Source: Phenylobacterium glaciei (lineage in GTDB: Bacteria > Pseudomonadota > Alphaproteobacteria > Caulobacterales > Caulobacteraceae). Taken from it: a stretch of 64,000 bases of DNA. The notes beneath the pieces were generated by a model. It was not told where the DNA came from. It saw only the letters and a program-made list of their open reading frames with translations, and did no database searches. The stretch covers positions 1,947,501 to 2,011,500 of the forward strand of contig NZ_JAGSGD010000001.1 in assembly GCF_016772415.1 (NCBI RefSeq), given 5' to 3'. Position numbers and translations under genes: made by a program. Shown piece by piece: positions 40,861-49,368 of this stretch (its first letter is position 1; every line of letters begins with the position of its first letter).

Positions 40861-42315
40861 ATGAGCCGCGACACCGATCATCCTAAGGAAGACGATGTTC
40901 TTGACCTGCGGGCTTCGCGAACGAGCCTGACGTCCGCCGAGGTCGAGGACCTCGAGGATCTCGCCCTTGGCGAGGACTACGCTCTAAATCCTGACTTCGT
41001 GGCCATGGTGGTCGACGCCATCGACCGTGGCGACGCCGAGCGCCTGCGCGAGCTGCTGGCCGCCTTGCACCCCGCCGACGTGGCCGACCTGATGGGCTTC
41101 CTGTCGTCGGACTATCGCTCCGAGGTGGTGGCCCACCTCGACCCCGAGGCCCTGGCCGAGATTCTCTCCGAACTGGACACCGAGATCCGCGAGGACGTGC
41201 TTGAGCACGTGCCCTACGCCACCCTCGCCAAGGCGCTGGGGGAGATGGACTCCGACGACGCCGTGGACGTGGTCGACGACCTGGAGGACGACAAGCGCGC
41301 CCAAGTGCTGGCGGCCATGCCGGAAATCGAGCGCACGGCCATCGAGAGCAGCCTGGCCTATGAGGACGAGACCGCCGGCCGCCTCATGCAGCGCGAGGTG
41401 GTTTGGGCCCCCCAGTTCTGGACCGTCGGCCAGACCATCGACCACTTCCTGAAGGAAGCCGACGAGCTGCCCGAGCTGTTCTTCGACGTCTATGTCGTCG
41501 ACCCGTCCCATAAGCCGGTGGGCGCGGTCCCGGTCAGCCACCTGCTGCGCACCCGTCGCGACGCGCCCCTGGCCCAGGTCATGGAGGCGATCACCGAGAT
41601 CCCGGTCCAGATGGACCAGGAGGAGGTGGCCTACATCTTCGACAAGTATCACCTGATCTCCGCCCCGGTGGTGGAGCCGGGCGGGCGGCTGGTGGGACAG
41701 ATCACCGTCGACGACATTGTCGGCGTCATCCAGGACGAGAGCGAAGAGGACATCCTGGCGCTCGCCGGGGTTTCCGACGCCGGCCGGGACGCCGGCGTGC
41801 TGGGCATCGTGCGCTCGCGCCTCCCGTGGCTGATCCTCAACCTGCTGACCGCCACCATCGCCGTCAGCGTCATCGCCGCGTTCCAGAACGAGATCGCCAA
41901 GCTCGTCACCCTGGCGATCCTGATGCCTATCGTGGCCGGGGTCGGCGGCAATGCGGGCACTCAGACCCTGGCGGTCGCCGTTCGCGCCCTGGCCAGCCGC
42001 GAGCTGAATGCATCCAACGCGACGCGCATCTTCCTGCGGGAGATCTGCGTCGGGATGATCGACGGCGCGGTGCTCGGCTCGGTGATGTCGGTGGCGGTCT
42101 TCCTGTGGTTCCACGACCTGCGGCTGTCGCTCACCGTCGGTCTGGCCCTGATCGTGAATGTCAGCATCGCCGCGGTGGTCGGCACCCTCGTGCCGCTCAC
42201 CCTTGATCGTCTGGGACGCGACCCGGCGGTTTCCTCGTCGGTCTTCGTCACCTTTGCGACAGATTCGATGGGTTTCCTGTCCTTCCTGGGCTTGGCCGCT
42301 GTGATCCTGTTGTAA
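40861..42315 (+). CDS. mgtE: Magnesium transporter MgtE
   Basis: 484 residues. The N-terminal helical MgtE_N domain (~40-150: LLAALHPADVADLMGFLSSDYRSEVV) is followed by a CBS pair (~150-285: EDETAGRLMQREVV; VEPGGRLVGQITVDDIVGVIQDE) and five transmembrane helices (~315-484). The conserved PIVAGVGGNAGTQTLAVAVRAL pore segment is intact. Mg2+ binding between N and CBS domains is known to gate the channel. AGGAGGGGAGG precedes the ATG. No magnesium riboswitch was recognised in the 65-bp leader after the tRNA. Confidence 0.95.
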   Translation: MSRDTDHPKEDDVLDLRASRTSLTSAEVEDLEDLALGEDYALNPDFVAMVVDAIDRGDAERLRELLAALHPADVADLMGFLSSDYRSEVVAHLDPEALAEILSELDTEIREDVLEHVPYATLAKALGEMDSDDAVDVVDDLEDDKRAQVLAAMPEIERTAIESSLAYEDETAGRLMQREVVWAPQFWTVGQTIDHFLKEADELPELFFDVYVVDPSHKPVGAVPVSHLLRTRRDAPLAQVMEAITEIPVQMDQEEVAYIFDKYHLISAPVVEPGGRLVGQITVDDIVGVIQDESEEDILALAGVSDAGRDAGVLGIVRSRLPWLILNLLTATIAVSVIAAFQNEIAKLVTLAILMPIVAGVGGNAGTQTLAVAVRALASRELNASNATRIFLREICVGMIDGAVLGSVMSVAVFLWFHDLRLSLTVGLALIVNVSIAAVVGTLVPLTLDRLGRDPAVSSSVFVTFATDSMGFLSFLGLAAVILL

Positions 42316-42316
42316 C

Positions 42317-42331
42317 CGGCCTCTATCTTGC
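42317..42331 (+). promoter_or_regulatory. Candidate sigma-54 promoter of spmX
   Basis: GG (42318-42319) and GC (42330-42331) separated by exactly 10 nt, within CGGC-x7-TTGC, matching the invariant -24/-12 positions and the TTGC of sigma-54 promoters. It lies immediately after the mgtE stop and 52 nt before the spmX ATG. In Caulobacter crescentus spmX is activated by TacA with sigma-54, which makes this site biologically sensible. Confidence 0.55.
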
Positions 42332-42382
42332 CCGTTGAGACCTAAGCGCTCCGGCGTCTGTCTCAAAGTGGGTCAACTGGCC

Positions 42383-43792
42383 ATGAAACCGCGTCACCAA
42401 GTTTCCCGAACTGCGATCGACCTGATCAAGCGGTTCGAAGGTTACCGCCGGAAGTCCGCCCAGCTCGCCGATGGCCGCTGGACGATCGGCTATGGACACA
42501 CGCTAACCGCCCGGGAAGGCGCCGAAGTCTCGGAACAGGACGCCGAAGCGCTCCTGCTCTACGACCTGATCGCCGTCGCCCATTCGGTCAACGAGTGGAC
42601 CTACACCCCGCTGACCCAGAACCAGTTCGATTCTCTGTGCGCCTTCGCCTTCAACATCGGCGTCGACAACTTCCGCCGCTCCTCGGTCCTGCGCCGGGTC
42701 AATGAGGGCCAGCTGTTGCAGGCCGCCTGCGCCATGGAACTGTGGCGCAAGGCCGACTTTGAGGGCGAACGCATCGTCATCGACGCCCTGGTCCGTCGCC
42801 GGTCGGCCGAGAAGACCCTGTTCCTGACCCCGACCCACGGCTGGGTGCCCGCGCCGTCGCCGATCCTGCGTCCCAATGTGGACATGGACGCCGCCGGCAT
42901 GGTGCCGCGTGAAACCCCCACGGCGCTGAAAGCGCCGATGGACGGGCCCCGCGCCATCGTCGAGCGCGAAGCCGATATCGTCGCCCCGCACGCTGCTCCG
43001 CTGCTGCCGGTCGAGGCCGTCGCCCCGGTGGCCGCGGTGACGCCGCCGCCCGCGCCGCTCATCGTGCCGGTGGCGCCGGAAGAAGAGGAACTGCCCAGCC
43101 CGACCCAGGCGGCCGCGGCCAGCGTCACCTCGCGCCTCTCCACCATCTTCCGCGACACCACCGCCGAACAGCCCGAGCCGCTGACCGAGTCCGCGCCGCC
43201 AACCAAAGCCGCCGCGCCGGTTGAAGCCGCTCCGCAGCCGATCGCTCCGCAGCCGGTCTATGTCGAGCCGACCGCGCCGCCGGCCGCCGCGCCGATCGCC
43301 ATGGCGGGAGGTGACCGCGCCTTCGTCCTGACGCCGCCGGAAGAGAACTATCAGCCCGAGACCTTCGAGCGGCCCCGCATGGAGCTGCCCGTCGCGGCCA
43401 ACGAATCGCACCCGACCCTGTTCGACCGCCAGACCTCGGCGGCCAACGACCAGCTGAGTCAGCCAGAGCCGCCGCGCGAAGAGCGCCGGATCTATATCGA
43501 CGACACCCTGGAATACGATCCCGCCTTCGATCTGCTGGAGCCGGAACAGCCCAAGCTGAGCCTGCCGCTGCTGGTGGGCCTGACGGTGGTGGGTCTGGCC
43601 TTCTTCGCCGGCGGCCTGTTCTGGGCGGCCAGCGTCAGCCCCGATCGCGACGGCGGCCTGTTCAACCCGATGACCGTGGGCTGGATGGCGGCTCTGGCCG
43701 GCATCGGCTTCTTCGGGGTGGCGGTCTATCTGATGCTCGACCGGCTGGGTCGGGGCGACCTCGACGAAGAGGACGATCTCGACGCCGAGTGA
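42383..43792 (+). CDS. spmX: Polar localisation protein SpmX (muramidase-like domain, two C-terminal membrane helices)
   Basis: 469 residues. Residues 1-~150 are a GH24 lysozyme-like domain (IDLIKRFEGYRRK, WTIGYGHTLTA), then a long Pro/Ala/Glu-rich linker, then two membrane helices (~394-417 and 432-452) and an acidic tail. This architecture and the MKPRHQVSR opening identify SpmX, which in Caulobacter marks the stalked pole and recruits the kinase DivJ. Glu19 of the muramidase is kept, but the position of the catalytic Asp appears to be Leu28. ATG 42383 follows a weak ribosome site; an in-frame GTG at 42368 is possible. Confidence 0.9.
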   Translation: MKPRHQVSRTAIDLIKRFEGYRRKSAQLADGRWTIGYGHTLTAREGAEVSEQDAEALLLYDLIAVAHSVNEWTYTPLTQNQFDSLCAFAFNIGVDNFRRSSVLRRVNEGQLLQAACAMELWRKADFEGERIVIDALVRRRSAEKTLFLTPTHGWVPAPSPILRPNVDMDAAGMVPRETPTALKAPMDGPRAIVEREADIVAPHAAPLLPVEAVAPVAAVTPPPAPLIVPVAPEEEELPSPTQAAAASVTSRLSTIFRDTTAEQPEPLTESAPPTKAAAPVEAAPQPIAPQPVYVEPTAPPAAAPIAMAGGDRAFVLTPPEENYQPETFERPRMELPVAANESHPTLFDRQTSAANDQLSQPEPPREERRIYIDDTLEYDPAFDLLEPEQPKLSLPLLVGLTVVGLAFFAGGLFWAASVSPDRDGGLFNPMTVGWMAALAGIGFFGVAVYLMLDRLGRGDLDEEDDLDAE

Positions 43793-43814
43793 ATTTCCCG
43801 GGGGGGATAAGTAG

Positions 43815-43854
43815 GGAAGGGCCTGGCGCGTATCGCCGGGCCCTTTCTCATTTT
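43815..43854 (+). terminator. Intrinsic terminator after spmX
   Basis: Stem GGGCCTGGCG (43819-43828) pairs with CGCCGGGCCC (43834-43843) with one G-T pair and a five-base loop, followed by TTTCTCATTTT. It separates spmX from ivd. Confidence 0.85.
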
Positions 43855-43880
43855 GGGCTTGGTCGTGCTAACACCAGCCC

Positions 43881-45047
43881 ATGATCCCGAACCATGGACC
43901 TTCGCTGGACTTCGGACTTGGCGAGACCGCCGAGGCCATCCGCGACACCACACAGCGCTTCGCCGCTGACCGTATCGCCCCGCTGGCCGCCGATATCGAC
44001 GCGACCAACACCTTCCCGCGCCAGCTCTGGCCGCAGATGGGGGCGCTTGGCCTGCACGGCGTCACCGTCGAGGAAGAGTTCGGGGGGCTGGGCCTCGGCT
44101 ATCTTGAGCACGTGGTGGCCATGGAGGAGGTGAGCCGCGCCTCGGCCTCGGTGGGCCTGTCCTACGGCGCCCACTCCAACCTCTGCGTGAACCAGATTCG
44201 CCGCTGGGGCTCGGAGGACCAGAAGCGCCGCTACCTGCCGCGCCTGATCTCCGGCGAGCATGTGGGCTCTCTGGCCATGAGCGAGAGCGGCTCGGGCTCT
44301 GATGTGGTCTCGATGAGCCTGAAGGCCGAGCGTCGCGGCGACCGCTATGTCCTGAACGGAACCAAGTTTTGGATCACCAACGCGCCGCATGCCGACGTGC
44401 TGGTGGTCTATGCCAAGACCGCGCCCGGCGAGAGCAGCAAGGGCATCACCGCCTTCCTGATCGAGAAGGACTTCAAGGGTTTCTCGGTCGGCCAGAAGCT
44501 CGACAAGATGGGCATGCGCGGCTCCGACACCGGGGAGCTGGTGTTCGAGGACTGCGAGGTCCCGGAAGAGAACATCATGGGGCCGGTGAACGGCGGCGTG
44601 GGCGTGCTGATGAGCGGCCTGGACTATGAGCGCGCCGTGCTGTCGGGCGGGCCGCTGGGGATCATGCAGGCTTGCCTGGACGTGGTCCTGCCCTATGTCC
44701 GCGAGCGCAAGCAGTTCGGCAAGCCGATCGGCTCCTTCCAACTGATGCAGGGCAAGGTGGCCGACATGTATGTCGCCCTGAACTCGGCCCGCGCCTATGT
44801 CTATGCCGTGGCCCGGGCCTGCGACGCCGGCCAGACGACCCGCTTCGACGCCGCCGGCGCGATCCTGATGGCGTCGGAGAACGCCGTGAAGGTCAGCCTG
44901 GAGGCCATCCAGGCCCTGGGCGGGGCAGGCTACACCAAGGACTACCCGGCCGAGCGCCTGCTGCGGGACGCCAAGCTCTACGACATCGGCGCCGGCACCA
45001 ACGAAATCCGCCGCTACCTGATCGGCCGCGAACTGATCGGAGCCTAG
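43881..45047 (+). CDS. ivd: Isovaleryl-CoA dehydrogenase
   Basis: 388 residues of the acyl-CoA dehydrogenase family; FAD-dependent oxidation of isovaleryl-CoA to 3-methylcrotonoyl-CoA in leucine breakdown. The catalytic base sits at Glu250 in the helix-G motif [18 protein letters not shown], the placement characteristic of isovaleryl-CoA dehydrogenase rather than short-chain enzymes. Other family motifs are [22 protein letters not shown] and [29 protein letters not shown]. It stands ~8 kb from mccB, not adjacent to it as in many liu operons. Confidence 0.95.
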   Translation: MIPNHGPSLDFGLGETAEAIRDTTQRFAADRIAPLAADIDATNTFPRQLWPQMGALGLHGVTVEEEFGGLGLGYLEHVVAMEEVSRASASVGLSYGAHSNLCVNQIRRWGSEDQKRRYLPRLISGEHVGSLAMSESGSGSDVVSMSLKAERRGDRYVLNGTKFWITNAPHADVLVVYAKTAPGESSKGITAFLIEKDFKGFSVGQKLDKMGMRGSDTGELVFEDCEVPEENIMGPVNGGVGVLMSGLDYERAVLSGGPLGIMQACLDVVLPYVRERKQFGKPIGSFQLMQGKVADMYVALNSARAYVYAVARACDAGQTTRFDAAGAILMASENAVKVSLEAIQALGGAGYTKDYPAERLLRDAKLYDIGAGTNEIRRYLIGRELIGA

Positions 45048-45127
45048 ACCTTCACCGCGTCAACGGTTTCTACACCTGCGATTCACCTTAGATGAGCAGA
45101 CCACGCCGGGGGGCGGAGGTGAGAACG

Positions 45128-45538
45128 ATGCGCTACGCCATTGTCCTGCTGTCGCTGCTGGCCCTCTCGGGCTGCGCCAGCCTGGAGCCCCCGCTCAGCT
45201 GCGCGGCGGGCGAGGAGCCCATGCGCACCGCCCAGCTGTTCTTCGGCCAGAACATCGGCGACAAGCCCGGCGTCTCGGATGCCGACTTCCGCAAGTTCAC
45301 CGACGAGGTCCTGACCCCACGCTTTCCCGAGGGCCTCACCGTGCTGGACGGCGGTGGCCAGTGGACGGGGCCGGAGAACAAGCTGATCCGCGAGGCCGCC
45401 AAGATCGTCGTTCTGGTCCTGCCCAAGGAGGGCGGCGACACCCAGCGCAAGCTGGGGGAGGTGCGTCAGGCCTATGTCGCACGCTTCCACCAGGACAGCG
45501 TGATGATGGTCAGCCAGCGGGCCTGCGTCTCGTTCTGA
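45128..45538 (+). CDS. Lipoprotein, DUF3574-like
   Basis: 136 residues. A lipoprotein signal with lipobox LSGC (Cys16), then a domain with LFFGQNIGDKPGVSDADFRKFTDEVLTPRFPEGLTVLDGGGQW-type features matching DUF3574. Probably anchored in the outer membrane facing the periplasm; function unknown. ATG 45128 begins MRYAIVLLSLL; an upstream in-frame start at 45092 would destroy the signal peptide. Confidence 0.78.
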   Translation: MRYAIVLLSLLALSGCASLEPPLSCAAGEEPMRTAQLFFGQNIGDKPGVSDADFRKFTDEVLTPRFPEGLTVLDGGGQWTGPENKLIREAAKIVVLVLPKEGGDTQRKLGEVRQAYVARFHQDSVMMVSQRACVSF

Positions 45539-45562
45539 GGCCTCAGGCCCAACCCTAAGTCC

Positions 45563-45588
45563 GGAACCCGACGCGACGCCCAGGGGTT
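45563..45588 (+). promoter_or_regulatory. Candidate EcfG/SigT-type stress promoter
   Basis: GGAAC (45563-45567), 17 nt, GGTT (45585-45588), about 30 bp before the small lipoprotein start. Same pattern as 34402 and 7776. Confidence 0.45.
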
Positions 45589-45618
45589 TGATCTCCCGAA
45601 ATGAAGGAGAAGAACACC

Positions 45619-45822
45619 ATGCGTAAGATCCTGATGCTCGCCCCCGCCGCCGTCCTGGCGATGACGCTCTCGGCCTGCGGCACCACCGTCACGGAGCGGG
45701 CCGCCACCGGTGCTCTGGGCGGCGCGGCCGTTGGCGCCGTGGTCAGCGGTGACGCGAAGGGCGCGCTCGCGGGCGCCGCTATCGGCGGTGTCGCCGGCGC
45801 GGCCACAACCCCGCGCAACTAA
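45619..45822 (+). CDS. Small glycine-zipper lipoprotein
   Basis: 67 residues. Signal with lipobox LSAC (Cys around residue 20), then an Ala/Gly-rich stretch GALGGAAVGAVVSGDAKGALAGAAIGGVAGAA forming a glycine zipper likely to insert in or pack against the membrane. Similar small proteins are osmotically or stress-induced. AAGGAG precedes ATG 45619 at 9 nt; that AAGGAG lies inside a longer frame starting at 45601, so the downstream ATG is preferred. Confidence 0.75.
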   Translation: MRKILMLAPAAVLAMTLSACGTTVTERAATGALGGAAVGAVVSGDAKGALAGAAIGGVAGAATTPRN

Positions 45823-45828
45823 ACCAGA

Positions 45829-46632
45829 CTAGTCGAGCCCGGCGGCCATGGTTCTCAGAGCCTGGGCCGTCGCGGCGTCGGCCGGGAAAAAGGTCTCCAA
45901 GGTCAGTTCCGACAGGGTCACGTCCACTGGGGTGCCAAACACCGTGATGGTCGACAGGAACGACAGCACACCATCGTCGGTCTTCAGCTGGAACGGGATC
46001 GCGACGCCCGCGAACTCGTCCGAAGGCTTGCGCGGCGGCTGGCCGTCCGGGATCGGATAGGCCCGCACCTCGGTCAGCAGGTCGGCCAGACCCTGGTCGG
46101 CGGTCAGCTCAACCTCACGGCGCAGACGCTCCAGGATATGGGCGCGCCATTCGTGGAAATTGGCCGTCCGCCGCGCCAGGCCGCGCGGATGCAGGCTCAG
46201 CCGGATGACGTTCAGCGGCGGCGTCAGCAGGTCGGCGTCGATCCCGGCCAGCAGGGGCGCCACCATGCGGTTGGCGCTGATCAGGTTCCACTGCCGGTCC
46301 ACGGCCAGGGCGGGGTGCGGCTCGTGACCCGTCAGGATCAGGTCCACGGTGCGCCGCGCGGCGACCAGGGCCGGATCGTCCAGCGATCTCTGCGGGAAGA
46401 CCGGCGCGAAGCCCCCCGCCACCAGGATCACGTTGCGCTCCCGAAGCGGGATCTCCAGCTGATCGGCCAGGCGCAGCAGCATGTCACGGCTGGGCTGGGC
46501 CCGGCCGGTCTCCACAAAGCTGAGGTGGCGGGTGGAGATCTCGGCCTCCAGGGCGAGGTCGAGCTGGCTCATCCGGCGGCGCTGGCGCCAGTCGCGAAGG
46601 TGGTCGCCCACCGCGATTGCTGTTCCCATCAT
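45829..46632 (-). CDS. XRE-family regulator with MmyB-like ligand-binding domain
   Basis: 267 residues. An N-terminal helix-turn-helix (GDHLRDWRQRRRMSQLDLALEAEISTRHLSFVETGRAQPSRDML, ~8-60) is followed by the MmyB-like domain (WNLISANRMVAPLL; LNVIRLSLHPRGLA; FHEWRAHILERLRRE). Relatives bind fatty acids or related ligands and control nearby dehydrogenases. No such neighbour is evident, so the target is unknown. ATG 46632 or 46629. Confidence 0.85.
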   Translation of the reverse strand: MMGTAIAVGDHLRDWRQRRRMSQLDLALEAEISTRHLSFVETGRAQPSRDMLLRLADQLEIPLRERNVILVAGGFAPVFPQRSLDDPALVAARRTVDLILTGHEPHPALAVDRQWNLISANRMVAPLLAGIDADLLTPPLNVIRLSLHPRGLARRTANFHEWRAHILERLRREVELTADQGLADLLTEVRAYPIPDGQPPRKPSDEFAGVAIPFQLKTDDGVLSFLSTITVFGTPVDVTLSELTLETFFPADAATAQALRTMAAGLD

Positions 46633-46699
46633 GACCCCACGATAGCTCCGCGCGCGCGCAGGCTCCATGACCTGACAGGTAATCGTACGGCTTCGGTGC

Positions 46700-46771
46700 A
46701 GACATGCGAAAGGCCGCCGGTCGCCCGGCGGCCTTTCCACTGTCAGACCCGGCGCGGCTCACGCAAGCCTC
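46700..46771. repeat. Hairpin element, copy 1 (possible terminator)
   Basis: A perfect 12-bp stem AAAGGCCGCCGG / CCGGCGGCCTTT (46709-46720 with 46725-46736) lies between conserved flanks GACATGCGAA and TTCCACTGTC-AGACC, followed by ACGCAAGCCTC. A similar element occurs at 50757. It lies downstream of the minus-strand Gly-rich gene and upstream of the XRE gene, so it could terminate the former. Confidence 0.6.
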
Positions 46772-46814
46772 TCCAGGCACGCCTAGGTCTGCAGCGTCCG
46801 CTCAAAGGGAAGCC

Positions 46815-47231
46815 TCAGCGGGGGCGCGAGACGGAACCCTGAGCAGATGCGTTGACGCCGACCGAGGCGTCAGCCCCGCTCTGCGAGGCACCGACGGAGG
46901 TGTCAGCACCCGCCGAGGCGTTGGTGGAGCGGGCTTCGGCGCGAGCCTGGCGCGCGGTCTGGGCCGCGGTGTCGCGGGCATAGTCAGCCGTGCTGCTGGC
47001 CGTGTCGCGGGCAAAGCCCGTCGTGCCGCGAACGGTGGAGCCGACCCCGCTGGTGTTCAACGAACCGTCCAGCGATCCAGAGCCCATCACGCCGCCGCCG
47101 GTCCCGCCGACCATGCCGCCGACGCCGCCGCCACCACCCAAGGCGCCGCCGACGAGTTGAGCTTGAGCGCCCGTACCGAGGGCGAGAAGAGCACTGGCGG
47201 CCGCGGCCGCGAAAATCGTGGTGCTACGCAT
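46815..47231 (-). CDS. Secreted glycine-rich protein
   Basis: 138 residues. Signal peptide ending near AQAQ (residue ~25), a glycine-rich stretch, a central helical region (FARDTASSTADYARDTAAQTARQARAEAR) and a Ser/Ala/Gly-rich tail. The low-complexity composition gives no family; a surface or periplasmic structural role is possible. GGGAGAA precedes ATG 47231. It lies between the XRE gene and the S8 peptidase on the same strand. Confidence 0.65.
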   Translation of the reverse strand: MRSTTIFAAAAASALLALGTGAQAQLVGGALGGGGGVGGMVGGTGGGVMGSGSLDGSLNTSGVGSTVRGTTGFARDTASSTADYARDTAAQTARQARAEARSTNASAGADTSVGASQSGADASVGVNASAQGSVSRPR

Positions 47232-47327
47232 GTTGTTCTCCCAATTTTGCGAGGCGCTGTTGCGTCTCTGGGGGGTCAAACGTCCGGCGGCGGCGTTTCC
47301 ATCCGAACGTTCTTCACCTTTTTCCGC

Positions 47328-48763
47328 TCACTCGCCCGCGAACAGGGCGTGACCCGCGCCGACCGCCACAGGCGAGGTGCGAAGGTCGAAGGCCACCAGG
47401 CCGTTGCCGTAGATGGGATCGGGGCCGCGCGCGCCGAGGTCGGTCGCCTGGCGCGACAGGTCGGTGATGGCCCGCGCGGCGCCGGCCCGGTCGGGGCCGG
47501 AAAGGTCCAGGGCCAGGCGTCCAGCCACCAGGGGCGCAGCGAAGGAGGTGCCGCGCAGGGCCACATAGCCGCCCTGGGTGGAGGCGCGGGCCATATCGGA
47601 CCCGGGGGCTGCGAAGTCTACGTGCCCGCCGCGCCCGGCCTCTGGCAGCACCTTGCGCCGGCCGTCGACCCCGGTGACCGACACCACGCCGGGATAGGCG
47701 GCGGGATACAGGGGCGGGGCGGCAGGGCCGTCATTGCCAACGGCGGCCACCACCAGATGGCCTCGGGCGACGAGAGCGCTCACGGCGGCCTGCAGGGTCA
47801 GGTGGGCGGACCCACCAGGCTGATATTGATGACCGGGATCTTGTTCTGCGCCATCCAGGCCAGGGCCTGGGCGATGATCGCCGCCGAGCCGCCGGTGGGG
47901 GAGCTGCCGTAGACGTCGGCCACCAACAGCCGCGCGCCGGGCGCCGCGCCTCGGAATGCGCCGCCACGGCCGACCATCAGGCTGGCCACCGCCGTGCCGT
48001 GGGCGCTGACCTTCAGCCCGCCGGGGGCGAAGCTGCGCTGCTCGACATTGCCCAGGCTGGGGTGCGCGGCCACGCCGCCGTCCACCAGGCCGATGCGGAT
48101 GCCTGCGCCTTTCTTGCCGCCGCCGGCCACGGGCCCGCGCGACGAGGCGTTCACGACGCCCGCGCCGAGATAGATGTGGTTGAAGTCGTACTGGCCCTGG
48201 GGATCGAGCGCCTTCAGCCGCCGCACGGCCTCCCGCGCCGAGACCCCTGGGGGTGGGCTCAGGGTGACGGTGCTGAGGCCAAGCCCCTCGAGCCGGGTCT
48301 CTTCGCCGACGCGAAAGCCGGCCTTTCTGGCGATAGCCAGGGACTGCGGGGACGGTAAGAGCGCCAGCACCTCGCCGCGCACCACCGCCTGGCCGTGGTC
48401 GTCCACGTCGATGACGTCAGCATGGTCGCGGATCAGGGCCTGGATCTGCTGGCCGTGCAGGGCGGCGATGGACTGTCTGGCCAGGGCCTGGGTCTCTCGC
48501 ACTAGGCCGCCGACGGTGGGCAGCAGGGCCGGGGTGGCGGCGGGCAGGGGAAGGCTCGGTGCGAGAACGCTTGGCGCGCGAGGCGAGGGCGGTGTTCGTG
48601 GCAGATCGGGGGAGCCGCCAGTGGGCATCCCACCGCCCGGCAGCCCGCCCATTGGCATCGACGTCAGGCCAAGGCCGCCCAGCTGTGCGCTGGCGGGCAG
48701 GGCCACGACGCTCATGGCCACGATGCTCAGCGAGCGCACGATCCAGCGATGACAGGGGCCCAT
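47328..48763 (-). pseudogene. Subtilisin-like S8 serine peptidase, frameshifted
   Basis: From ATG 48763: signal peptide (VRSLSIVAMSVVALPASAQ), a Pro/Gly/Met-rich segment, a pro-region, then the S8 catalytic domain with Asp in IGLVDGG and His in SAHGTAVAS. The frame stops after INISLVGPP at 47798. The second half, with the catalytic Ser in LRGTSFAAPLVAG, continues in another frame to 47328. Adding one base near the GGG at 47804-47806 (+ strand) would join them into one ~478-residue protease. It is divergent from an ECF sigma gene. Confidence 0.75.
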
Positions 48764-48826
48764 CGTGAATTCCCGTTCCCGATGGACCTGTAAGCGCCGC
48801 AATGAGTTTTTGTTCCTGGTCACAAT

Positions 48827-48858
48827 GGATGAAACGACCGGGCTTGCGCGTTTCATCC
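48827..48858. promoter_or_regulatory. Perfect 10-bp inverted repeat between the S8 peptidase and sigma genes
   Basis: GGATGAAACG (48827-48836) and CGTTTCATCC (48849-48858) with a 12-bp spacer. It lies 19 bp before the sigma factor start and 64 bp before the divergent peptidase start. The TGAAAC core resembles -35 elements of autoregulated ECF promoters, and the symmetry would serve both directions; a repressor operator is equally possible. Confidence 0.55.
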
Positions 48859-48876
48859 CCATACAGAGGCTAGGTC

Positions 48877-49368
48877 TTGGACGACTTTCAGCGTGAGATC
48901 GTCGAACTGCTTCCCCGCCTGCGCCGTCTGGCGCGGGCGATCACCCGGGACGTGGCGGACGCCGATGACCTGACGCAGCTCACCGTGGAGCGCGCCCTGG
49001 TGCGCGCCGACCAGTGGACGCCTGGGACCCGCCTCGACAGCTGGATGTACCGGATCATGAAGAACGCCTGGATCGACGAAGCCCGCGCCCGCACCCGCCA
49101 GGGCCGCGTGTTCGCGCCCGAGGAACAGGGTCTCAACGTCGGAACCGATGGGGCCGCCGCCATGGAAGCTCACCTCGAGGCCGCCTCGGTGGAGCAAGCC
49201 ATGGGCCGATTGCCCGACGATCAGCGACTGGCCGTGGCGCTGGTGCTGGTGGAGGGGTTATCCTATCGCGAAGCGGCCGCGGTGCTGGAGGTTCCGGAAG
49301 GGACTCTCACCCGCCGTCTGGTCCGGGGCCGCAACGCCCTGCTGGTCGATCTGAGGGGTGCGGCATGA
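48877..49368 (+). CDS. ECF RNA polymerase sigma factor (third in window)
   Basis: 163 residues. Region 2 contains DVADADDLTQLTVERALVRADQWTPGTRLDSWMYRIMKNAWID; region 4 contains LVLVEGLSYREAAAVLEVPEGTLTRRLVRGRNAL. It starts at TTG 48877 after AGAGG, and overlaps the anti-sigma ATG by 4 nt. Divergent from a subtilisin-like protease gene, an arrangement seen in several alphaproteobacteria, which suggests the protease belongs to its regulon. Confidence 0.88.
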   Translation: MDDFQREIVELLPRLRRLARAITRDVADADDLTQLTVERALVRADQWTPGTRLDSWMYRIMKNAWIDEARARTRQGRVFAPEEQGLNVGTDGAAAMEAHLEAASVEQAMGRLPDDQRLAVALVLVEGLSYREAAAVLEVPEGTLTRRLVRGRNALLVDLRGAA

